Of a stretch of 64,000 nucleotides of DNA, positions 58,577 through 64,000 are shown piece after piece. The position numbers were made by a program, and so were the translations under genes. Source of the DNA: Candidatus Saccharimonadota bacterium (GTDB taxonomy: Bacteria > Patescibacteriota > Saccharimonadia > Saccharimonadales > Saccharimonadaceae); assembly GCA_017514025.1 (NCBI GenBank), contig JAFWLB010000002.1, positions 126,346-190,345 on the forward strand. The letters run 5' to 3'. The notes under the pieces were generated by a model. It did no database searches, was not told the origin of the DNA, and worked only from the letters and a program-made list of their open reading frames with translations. Within the stretch, counting starts at the first letter, position 1, and the number at the start of each line of letters is the position of its first letter.

Positions 58577-58831
58577 ATGGCACTTAAACCATTGAAAGAC
58601 AGAGTGGTGGCGGTAGTGGAAAAGCCACTGGAGAAAACAAAATCGGGAATCTTATTAGGGGAAGCGAAGGAAAAGCCGGCCTATGCGGTGGTGGAAGCGG
58701 TGGGACCGGAAGTATCTGGGATAAAGAAGGGGGATAAGATTGTATATAAGGAGTATTCGACGACGGAGATCAAGGTGGACGAGACGGATTATATTATTTT
58801 GAAGGAAGAAGATATTTTGGCGACTTTATAG
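58577..58831 (+). CDS. groES: Co-chaperonin GroES
   Basis: 84 aa. Lid of the GroEL chamber. PLKDRVVAVVEKPLEKTKSG followed by GILLG (mobile loop), VVEAVGPEVSGIKKGDKIVY, and YIILKEEDILATL at the end. Slightly shorter than the usual 95 aa, mainly in the roof loop region. AAGGAGAA precedes the ATG. Followed by groEL after 48 nt; regulated by CIRCE. Confidence 0.96.
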   Translation: MALKPLKDRVVAVVEKPLEKTKSGILLGEAKEKPAYAVVEAVGPEVSGIKKGDKIVYKEYSTTEIKVDETDYIILKEEDILATL

Positions 58832-58879
58832 AGGTCGTTCGGTGGAAAACCTGTGGAAAACTTTAATTAAGGAGTAAAA

Positions 58880-60496
58880 ATGGCAAAGAAAATTTATTAC
58901 GAAGCAGAGGCGCGAGAGAAAGTGCTATCAGGGGCGAAGCAGCTGTATGACGCGGTGAAAGTGACGTTTGGGCCGAAGGGCAAAAATGTGATTATTGAGA
59001 AATCTTACGGGGCGCCGGTGATTACACACGATGGCGTAACCGTGGCAGAAGCGGTGGAGCTACCGAATAAAGACGAGGCTCTAGGGGAAGCAGTGGGGGC
59101 GAAGTTGATTAAAACTGCGGCACAGAAGTTGAATAAAGTGGCGGGGGATGGAACGACAACTGTGACAGTGCTTACTTATAATATCCTGTCGGAAGCGAAC
59201 AAGTTGATTGCGGCAGGGATGAACCCGATGGAGCTACGGCGGGGGATTGAGAAAGCGGGGGCGGAAATCGTGAAAGAGATTGAGAAGTCTGCCGAGAAGA
59301 TTGAGGGGGATTCGGATAAGGTAGCAGAGGTGGCGACGATTTCGGCGGGGGATGCGGAAATTGGGCGACTAATCGCGGAAGTGATTTCGAAGATTGGCAA
59401 AGACGGAGTAGTGACGGTAGAAGCAGGGCAAGGTTTGGAGATGGAAGAAGAGATTGTGGAAGGGTTTTCTTATGATAAAGGTTATGCGTCGCCGTTTTTC
59501 GTGACGGATGCGAACCGGCAGGAAGCGATTTTTGAGAAGCCGTTGATTTTGATTACAGAGAAGAAGATTTCGGCGGCGTCGGATATTTTGCCGCTACTAG
59601 AGACGGTGGCACAGAGTGGAAAGAAAGATTTGGTGATTGTAGCTGAGGAAGTGTCTGGGGAGGCTTTGTCACTCTTGGTGCTGAACAAATTGAAAGGGGT
59701 GTTTAACTCGTTAGTTTTGAAAGCGCCGGCGTTTGGGGATCGGAGAAAAGAAATCATGGAAGACATGGCGATTTTGACAGATGCGACGGTGGTGTCGGAA
59801 GAAAAGGGGTTGAAGCTAGAGGAAGTGGGGCTAGAAGTGTTAGGCTCGGCAGCGAAAGTGATTGCGACGAAGGATGAAACGACGATTATCAAGGGGGCAG
59901 GTGATGCCAAAGCAGTAGCTGAGCGGATTAAATTGATTGGCAATTTTGCGGAAAATGCGAAATCTGATTATGAACGCGAGGAATTTGAAAAGCGAGCAGC
60001 GGCTTTGTCTGGTAAAGTGGCGGTGATTAAGGTCGGTGGGGCGACGGAGACGGAGATTGACGAGAAGAAGTTCCGGGTGGATGATGCGGTGGCGGCGACA
60101 AAGGCAGCTTTGGCGGAAGGAATTGTGACTGGCGGCGGGGTGACGCTGGTGAACCTCGCGGCAGGGCTTTCTGATTCTGAGGCGGGGGCACGGATTGTGA
60201 AAGAGGCTTTGAAGGCACCGTTTGTGCATATTATGGAGAATGCAGGATTGAATGCGCAGGCACTTTTGGCCGAAGTGGAAGGTTCGAGTAAGCCTGGATT
60301 TGGGGTGAATGTGATGGCACCGGAAAAAGGTCTGATTGATTTGAAGAAGGCGGGTGTGATTGATCCGGCGAAGGTGACAAAGGAAGCGGTGAAGAATGCG
60401 ACGTCGATTGCGGCGACGGCGATTACAATGGGAGCGCTGATTTGTGAAATCCCGGAGGAAAAGCCGGCTGCGCCGGATATGGGCGGGATGTACTAA
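58880..60496 (+). CDS. groEL: Chaperonin GroEL
   Basis: 538 aa. Visible: VTFGPKGKNVIIEKSYGAPV, ATP-site VAGDGTTTVTVL, and AAALSGKVAVIKVGGATETE, GIVTGGGVTLV near the C-terminal half, and the Gly-Met C-terminus PAAPDMGGMY. AAGGAG before the start. The groES-groEL gap contains two GTGGAAAAC units, the second matching the DnaA-box-like TGTGGAAAA. Ends in a strong terminator. Confidence 0.98.
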   Translation: MAKKIYYEAEAREKVLSGAKQLYDAVKVTFGPKGKNVIIEKSYGAPVITHDGVTVAEAVELPNKDEALGEAVGAKLIKTAAQKLNKVAGDGTTTVTVLTYNILSEANKLIAAGMNPMELRRGIEKAGAEIVKEIEKSAEKIEGDSDKVAEVATISAGDAEIGRLIAEVISKIGKDGVVTVEAGQGLEMEEEIVEGFSYDKGYASPFFVTDANRQEAIFEKPLILITEKKISAASDILPLLETVAQSGKKDLVIVAEEVSGEALSLLVLNKLKGVFNSLVLKAPAFGDRRKEIMEDMAILTDATVVSEEKGLKLEEVGLEVLGSAAKVIATKDETTIIKGAGDAKAVAERIKLIGNFAENAKSDYEREEFEKRAAALSGKVAVIKVGGATETEIDEKKFRVDDAVAATKAALAEGIVTGGGVTLVNLAAGLSDSEAGARIVKEALKAPFVHIMENAGLNAQALLAEVEGSSKPGFGVNVMAPEKGLIDLKKAGVIDPAKVTKEAVKNATSIAATAITMGALICEIPEEKPAAPDMGGMY

Positions 60497-60524
60497 AAAA
60501 TAGCCCCTGCGGGGGCTATTTTTT
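60495..60524. terminator. Bidirectional terminator after groEL
   Basis: AAAAAATAGCCCC-TGCG-GGGGCTATTTTTT, a 13-bp perfect stem with T-runs on both strands; it serves groEL and the convergent gene at 60538. Confidence 0.9.
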
Positions 60525-60537
60525 GTGAGGTGGTTTT

Positions 60538-61164
60538 TTACATTTTGTCGATAGATTCAACGAGGTAGAGGAGAGCTTCGGCGCGCTCAGTATCGTCAGG
60601 GATTTCTGAAGCGGCGCGATAAGCTGGCTCGAGGACCGTGTAATCTTTGAGATCTTCGAAGATGTTGCGGTAGATGTTGAACTTTTGGGAAGGATTCATA
60701 TTGATGCGATCGAGCAAGGGGATAAGGTCGCGGAGAGCGGCAGTTTTGACTTGATGCATATTGAGGCCTTCGGCTGGTTGTTCTGGAGTGATAGTCGGAG
60801 TTTCTGGCGCGGGTGGTTCAGGTGCGATGGGTTGCGTAGGCTCCGGAGCAGGCTGCTCGGGCAAAGGTGCAGGAGCTTCGGGGACTTCGAGGTTGGGAAT
60901 GGTGATGGGGTCGACCGGAGCGATCGGCTCGGGGGCGGGAGGGGCCATCTCGACCTTGGGCTCTGGTTCTGGAGCTGGGAAAGGACCAACTGGCTCGCCG
61001 AGCTCGCCAGTGTCGCCTTCTGGGACAGAAGATGGTGCGGCGATCGGATCGGAAAATACGGGATCGACATTAGTTGTGTTAGTGATGTCGTCGATCGCTT
61101 TTTGCAAATCGTTATCGGTTTTTTGGTCTAAAACTTGGTTGTCTATAGTTTGATTTTGGTCCAT
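60538..61164 (-). CDS. Pro/Glu-rich protein with conserved helical C-terminus, unknown function
   Basis: 208 aa. No signal peptide. Residues about 45-130 are a Pro/Ala/Glu spacer (e.g. APEPEPKVEMAPPAPEPIAP). The last 80 residues look folded and helical (HQVKTAALRDLIPLLDRINM, then NPSQKFNIYRNIFEDLKDY). Probably a cytoplasmic adaptor with a flexible arm; no family recognised. AAAGGTGGG precedes the ATG, and a TATAAT lies further upstream. Confidence 0.75.
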   Translation of the reverse strand: MDQNQTIDNQVLDQKTDNDLQKAIDDITNTTNVDPVFSDPIAAPSSVPEGDTGELGEPVGPFPAPEPEPKVEMAPPAPEPIAPVDPITIPNLEVPEAPAPLPEQPAPEPTQPIAPEPPAPETPTITPEQPAEGLNMHQVKTAALRDLIPLLDRINMNPSQKFNIYRNIFEDLKDYTVLEPAYRAASEIPDDTERAEALLYLVESIDKM

Positions 61165-61214
61165 TATTTGCCCACCTTTTACATTATACTTATGTTTATG
61201 ATAGCACGAATTTT

Positions 61215-61682
61215 CTAAATGCGCAAGAAGTTTACGATTTTATCGAGAAAGTCGAGCTTAACTTCTTTCATGGGGAGGCGGGCGCCGAGTGCGTCGACGA
61301 TGACTTCGCCGCTACCGCCGGGGAAATAAACTTTGACGCTGAGGCCGAAGCGTTTTTTGGGGATGAGGACGGCGGAGAAATGAGAGCCTTCTTTGAGGAT
61401 GCCGAAAGCTTTGAAATCTTCGTAGCTGTGGAGTTTGCCAGCTTCGGTGAGACCGTCTTTGTTTAGGGTGTATTTGATTTTGCGGGGAGGGCGGAGATTG
61501 GAAGTGAGGATGGCGATCACACAGAGGATGACGACGACGAGGAAGGTCCACCAACTTTGCCAGACGGCGATGGCGGAGAGGCCAGCGCCAACTAAAAAGA
61601 GACCGATATACCACCAAACATTACGGTCACGGACGATGTATTCTTCGGCTTCCCAAGAAATGTCTTGAATTGCTTGTGCCAT
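61215..61682 (-). CDS. Two-helix membrane protein of unknown function
   Basis: 155 aa. Two membrane helices near residues 22-60 (WWYIGLFLVGAGLSAIAVWQ and WWTFLVVVILCVIAIL), then a cytoplasmic beta-rich domain (KIKYTLNKDGLTEAGKLHSY, EDFKAFGIL), reminiscent of small bacterial PH-like membrane proteins. The function is not known. TATAAT exactly 6 nt before the ATG (61689-61694). It is divergent from tRNA-Ser(GCT). Confidence 0.75.
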   Translation of the reverse strand: MAQAIQDISWEAEEYIVRDRNVWWYIGLFLVGAGLSAIAVWQSWWTFLVVVILCVIAILTSNLRPPRKIKYTLNKDGLTEAGKLHSYEDFKAFGILKEGSHFSAVLIPKKRFGLSVKVYFPGGSGEVIVDALGARLPMKEVKLDFLDKIVNFLRI

Positions 61683-61688
61683 GATTTG

Positions 61689-61694
61689 ATTATA
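61689..61694 (-). promoter_or_regulatory. -10 box of the 155-aa membrane protein gene, leaderless (N6)
   Basis: TATAAT 6 nt before the ATG at 61682. Confidence 0.6.
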
Positions 61695-61732
61695 TCACGA
61701 TTTTGGCGAAAATATGATAAAATAGAAGTAAT

Positions 61733-61825
61733 GGAGGGTTACCCAAGTGGCTGAAGGGGACGGTTTGCTAAATCGTTAGTCCGGAGTGATCTGGAGCGGG
61801 AGTTCGAATCTCCCACCCTCCGCCA
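61733..61825 (+). tRNA. tRNA-Ser (anticodon GCT), CCA encoded
   Basis: A 93-nt class II tRNA: acceptor GGAGGGT/ACCCTCC, anticodon stem ACGGT/ATCGT with loop TTGCTAA (GCT, reads AGC/AGT), long variable arm, T arm GGGAG-TTCGAAT-CTCCC, discriminator G, CCA. TAAAAT lies about 8 nt upstream. Confidence 0.96.
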
Positions 61826-61848
61826 TTGAGTTTTCTAACAATATATGA

Positions 61849-61854
61849 TATGAT
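61849..61854 (+). promoter_or_regulatory. -10 box of the VirB2-like gene, leaderless (N6)
   Basis: TATGAT 6 nt before the ATG at 61861. Confidence 0.5.
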
Positions 61855-61860
61855 TGAACT

Positions 61861-62250
61861 ATGAAAAAGATTTTGAGAGTGATCTTGCCAGTCTTAGTGA
61901 TGGGGGTAGTGGCAGTTGTGGGTTTGATGGGGGCGGTGGATACATCGGCATTAACTTTGCAAGAGGGGGCGGAAGCCGCGAGATGTGAGAATTGCCCAAA
62001 AGATTTATTTGGTGATACGGGGGTGTTTAAGAAGATTACGAATACGATTTTGTATATCGTAGGAATTATCGCGGTAATAATGCTGATTATCGGGGGGATT
62101 AAATATGTGATTTCGGGGGGAGACGCGAAGAAAGTGACGGATGCAAAAAATACGGTGTTGTATGCGATTATCGGGCTGGTGGTTTGTTTCTTGGCGTTTG
62201 CGATTGTGAATTTTGTAATTTCTGCGTTGCCGTCTTCGTCGGGGGCTTAG
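61861..62250 (+). CDS. VirB2/TrbC-like small membrane protein (pilin-like)
   Basis: 129 aa. Signal peptide (MKKILRVILPVLVMGVVAVV), a short outer segment with CENCPKD, then two membrane helices (YIVGIIAVIMLIIGGIKYVI and AIIGLVVCFLAFAIVNFVIS) joined by the basic loop SGGDAKKVTDAKNT. This topology fits VirB2/TrbC pilins of type IV secretion systems. Two paralogues lie at 63571 and 63950 on the opposite strand. The start has TATGAT 6 nt upstream. Confidence 0.85.
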   Translation: MKKILRVILPVLVMGVVAVVGLMGAVDTSALTLQEGAEAARCENCPKDLFGDTGVFKKITNTILYIVGIIAVIMLIIGGIKYVISGGDAKKVTDAKNTVLYAIIGLVVCFLAFAIVNFVISALPSSSGA

Positions 62251-62254
62251 ATAT

Positions 62255-62935
62255 TTAGGAGCGAGCTAGTATTGTTAGGATAATGTTTTTGGTGCCGGCT
62301 TTTTGGAGAAGTTGGCAGGCGGTTTGAGCGGAGGCGCCGGTAGTCCAGACGTCGTCAAAGATGATGTAGGTGGCGCTGGGGTCGATTTTGGCTTTGGGAT
62401 TGAGGGTGTAGGCGGAGGCGGCTTGGGTTTTGCGAGTGGAAGAGTCGGAGCCGACTTGGACGGTGTTTTTGGCGCGGACGAGAAGGCGAGAGACGTGGCA
62501 ATCGGGGCGGAGGCGTGCGAGATGCTTAGCGATGAGATAGGTGTGGTCAAAACCACGTTCGCGGATGTGGCGACTGATGGTGGGGAGAGGAATGATGATG
62601 GATTTTTTGGTGGGGGGTAGGCAAGAATTCATGATTTCGGCGAGGGGGCGAGCAAGGGAGCGAACGGAGTCGTATTTGAGGTCATGAATGAGGTCGCCGA
62701 TGAGGTCAGAGCGGTTGCCGGCGACGAAAGTGAGAGGAGAGTTGGGACAATTAGAACAAAGGCCAGTGGGATTTTTGGAACGACAAATTGGGCAGACGTT
62801 TTGGTTGTGTTTAATTATGTAATTTTTACAACGGTCACAAAGTGGCTCTCCTAAGTGACCACAACCTCTACAAGAGTGGGGCGCGAGGAGGCTAAAAAGT
62901 CCAGGAAATGTTGTATTTTTTACAATGATGGGCAT
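62255..62935 (-). CDS. comF: ComF-family phosphoribosyltransferase-like protein
   Basis: 226 aa. N-terminal zinc ribbon with Cys pairs (CRGCGHLGEPLCDRC and CPICRS, CSNC) and a C-terminal PRTase domain with the PRPP motif YIIFDDVWTTGASAQTA. In Gram-positives ComFC supports DNA uptake during competence; natural uptake fits the dependence of CPR bacteria on scavenged nucleotides (inference). The stop lies 5 nt from the convergent VirB2-like gene. TAAAAT is 9 nt upstream of the start. Confidence 0.9.
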   Translation of the reverse strand: MPIIVKNTTFPGLFSLLAPHSCRGCGHLGEPLCDRCKNYIIKHNQNVCPICRSKNPTGLCSNCPNSPLTFVAGNRSDLIGDLIHDLKYDSVRSLARPLAEIMNSCLPPTKKSIIIPLPTISRHIRERGFDHTYLIAKHLARLRPDCHVSRLLVRAKNTVQVGSDSSTRKTQAASAYTLNPKAKIDPSATYIIFDDVWTTGASAQTACQLLQKAGTKNIILTILARS

Positions 62936-62944
62936 ATTTTCTTG

Positions 62945-62950
62945 ATTTTA
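62945..62950 (-). promoter_or_regulatory. -10 box of comF (N9)
   Basis: TAAAAT 9 nt before the ATG at 62935. Confidence 0.45.
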
Positions 62951-62998
62951 CCATAGAGATGGTGTATAATAAAGCATAACAATATAAGTGGAGGAAAT

Positions 62999-63511
62999 AT
63001 GGCTCGTACAAACAGTGACGATTTGCTGATGGAAGACGATCTCGCTGCTGCATTCTTGGGTGGAGACGATGAGCTCACCGCGCCGGTGGCTACGGAGGAA
63101 CCTGTGGTAGAAGAGACCGTGACCCTAGAGGAAGAAGTTAGCGAACCGATCGAAGATGAGTGGGAAACTACCGACGATTTTCCTGGACAGCTCGCCGTGG
63201 ATGTCTATGAAACCGCCGACAAATTAGTTGTAAAAGCTCGTACTGCTGGCATTTCGAAATCTGATCTCGATGTCAGTATTTCCGACAATATCCTGACGAT
63301 TTCGGGAGTATTGTCTGGGGGTGAAGACGAGCAGACGACTAGGTGGCACATCCAGGAATGCTATTGGGGTGAGTTTTCGCGGACGATTGCTTTGCCGGTG
63401 CAAGTGCGCGAGGATGAGAATAGCGTGAAGGCGGAGTTGAAAGACGGGGTGCTGACGATTTCGTTTGAGAAAGAAAAGACGGAAGCGCCGAAGAAGATTA
63501 ATATCCAGTAG
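62999..63511 (+). CDS. Hsp20/alpha-crystallin small heat-shock protein
   Basis: 170 aa. An acidic N-terminal extension of about 60 residues (LLMEDDLAAAFLGGDDELTA), then an alpha-crystallin domain: LAVDVYETADKLVVKARTAG, DVSISDNILTISG, and VKAELKDGVLTISFEKEK (GVLTI signature). Holds unfolding proteins in solution. GGAGGAA precedes the ATG. The first 200 bases use C-ending codons unlike the rest of the gene. No CIRCE is visible. Ends in a strong terminator. Confidence 0.93.
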   Translation: MARTNSDDLLMEDDLAAAFLGGDDELTAPVATEEPVVEETVTLEEEVSEPIEDEWETTDDFPGQLAVDVYETADKLVVKARTAGISKSDLDVSISDNILTISGVLSGGEDEQTTRWHIQECYWGEFSRTIALPVQVREDENSVKAELKDGVLTISFEKEKTEAPKKINIQ

Positions 63512-63524
63512 CAAAGATGGTCTT

Positions 63525-63553
63525 TAAAAAACGCCCTGTGAGGGGCGTTTTTT
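63525..63553. terminator. Terminator after hsp20
   Basis: AAAAAACGCCC-TGTGAG-GGGCGTTTTTT; probably serves both hsp20 and the convergent VirB2-like gene. Confidence 0.88.
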
Positions 63554-63570
63554 GGGTGGGTCTTTGTATG

Positions 63571-63924
63571 TTAGTCAGCGACGCAGGTTTTGCTGTTACC
63601 GTCCCAGTGGGTGCCTTCACCACAAGTAGTAGCTGTGTTGCCAAGAATGCCAGTAATGACGAATTGGACGATAGCAAAGGCAAGAGCTGCAACGATGAGA
63701 CCGATGAGACCGTAGAGGATAGTCTTTTTGGCTTTTTCAACTTTGCCAGAGTCGCCAGAGGAAGTCATGTAGTTGACACCGCCGATGATCATAACGACGA
63801 CACAGGCGAGACCGAGGACGGCGATGATGGCCGTGAGAATAGTTTGGACGTCTCCAACTAAAGTGTTGCCGCCAGCGACTTGGTCGACTTTGCCACCTAC
63901 GGCGAATTGTGAAATTGAATTCAT
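63571..63924 (-). CDS. VirB2-like small membrane protein
   Basis: 117 aa. Two membrane helices (TILTAIIAVLGLACVVVMII and ILYGLIGLIVAALAFAIVQF) joined by the loop TSSGDSGKVEKAKKT, the same layout as the 61861 gene, but with no classical signal peptide and a C-terminal Cys pair (TTCGEGTHWDGNSKTCVAD). AGGAGG precedes the ATG. It lies 25 nt downstream of a further paralogue, so the two are likely one operon. Confidence 0.85.
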   Translation of the reverse strand: MNSISQFAVGGKVDQVAGGNTLVGDVQTILTAIIAVLGLACVVVMIIGGVNYMTSSGDSGKVEKAKKTILYGLIGLIVAALAFAIVQFVITGILGNTATTCGEGTHWDGNSKTCVAD

Positions 63925-63949
63925 AAGTAATTACCTCCTAAAGTTGATA

Positions 63950-64000
63950 TTAATCGCCACCAAGGATGGTACCGATGACAAATTGGACGAGTGCGAAAGC
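63950..64000 (-). CDS. VirB2-like membrane protein, C-terminal end (runs off window end)
   Basis: Only the last 16 codons are visible: AFALVQFVIGTILGGD then TAA. The sequence matches the final helix of the neighbouring paralogue (AFAIVQFVITGILG), so this is a third family member continuing beyond the window. Confidence 0.7.
   Translation of the reverse strand, partial: AFALVQFVIGTILGGD

Overview
The window looks like part of a Saccharibacteria (TM7, Patescibacteria/CPR) chromosome; this is an inference. It rests on compact housekeeping genes, many leaderless promoters, standard code with TGA as stop, ChW-repeat surface proteins, type IV secretion-like membrane genes with VirB2-like paralogues, and tRNA genes that encode CCA. 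There is no rRNA, CRISPR array, transposase or integrase. G strongly exceeds C on the + strand through most of the window, so plus genes use G-ending codons and minus genes use C-ending codons.

Layout. 1-1374 is the start of valS. 1562-5270 is a compositionally foreign cassette (nucleotidyltransferase, PLP decarboxylase, alkaline-phosphatase-fold enzyme). 5373-10797 holds small genes (HIT, PAP2, proline iminopeptidase, membrane proteins, a RhuM-Fic fusion) and tRNA-Arg(GCG) set among eight hairpins. 10837-16164 has a truncated Mur ligase convergent with MurE, a MacB-type ABC exporter, tRNA-Ser(GGA) and a TrmA-family methyltransferase. 16205-24424 is the dnaA region: large unknown membrane protein, recF, dnaN, dnaA, DnaA-box clusters on both sides of dnaA, then rpmH, rnpA, yidC and jag. 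24389-28755 holds an LCP glycopolymer transferase, a LexA-like regulator, a membrane-anchored protein and a ChW-repeat cell-wall protein.

28765-48786 is a surface-polysaccharide locus: CDP-glycerol-type transferase, WecB, LicD, several glycosyltransferases, rmlACBD (dTDP-rhamnose), a foreign-looking membrane-glycosylation block (40530-45648), a Wzm/Wzt-type ABC exporter, GtrA and GalE. It is bracketed by two ChW-repeat proteins (27037-28755 and 48880-51828), the second also carrying InlB-type B-repeats. The LCP protein may attach the exported polymer to the wall.

51881-64000 has uvrA, a large TrbL/VirB6-like membrane protein whose 5' end contains a run of ten G that breaks the frame, a TylF-like methyltransferase, groES-groEL under a CIRCE operator, small unknown genes, tRNA-Ser(GCT), VirB2-like small membrane proteins, comF and hsp20.

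The strongest unlisted signal is promoter geometry. In 13 genes a TATAAT-like -10 box lies exactly 6 nt before the start codon, so transcription should begin on the first base of the start codon. Another ten genes have 7-11 nt. This rule also fixes several starts and makes the poly-G interruption at 54844-54853 stand out as a possible phase-variable switch.
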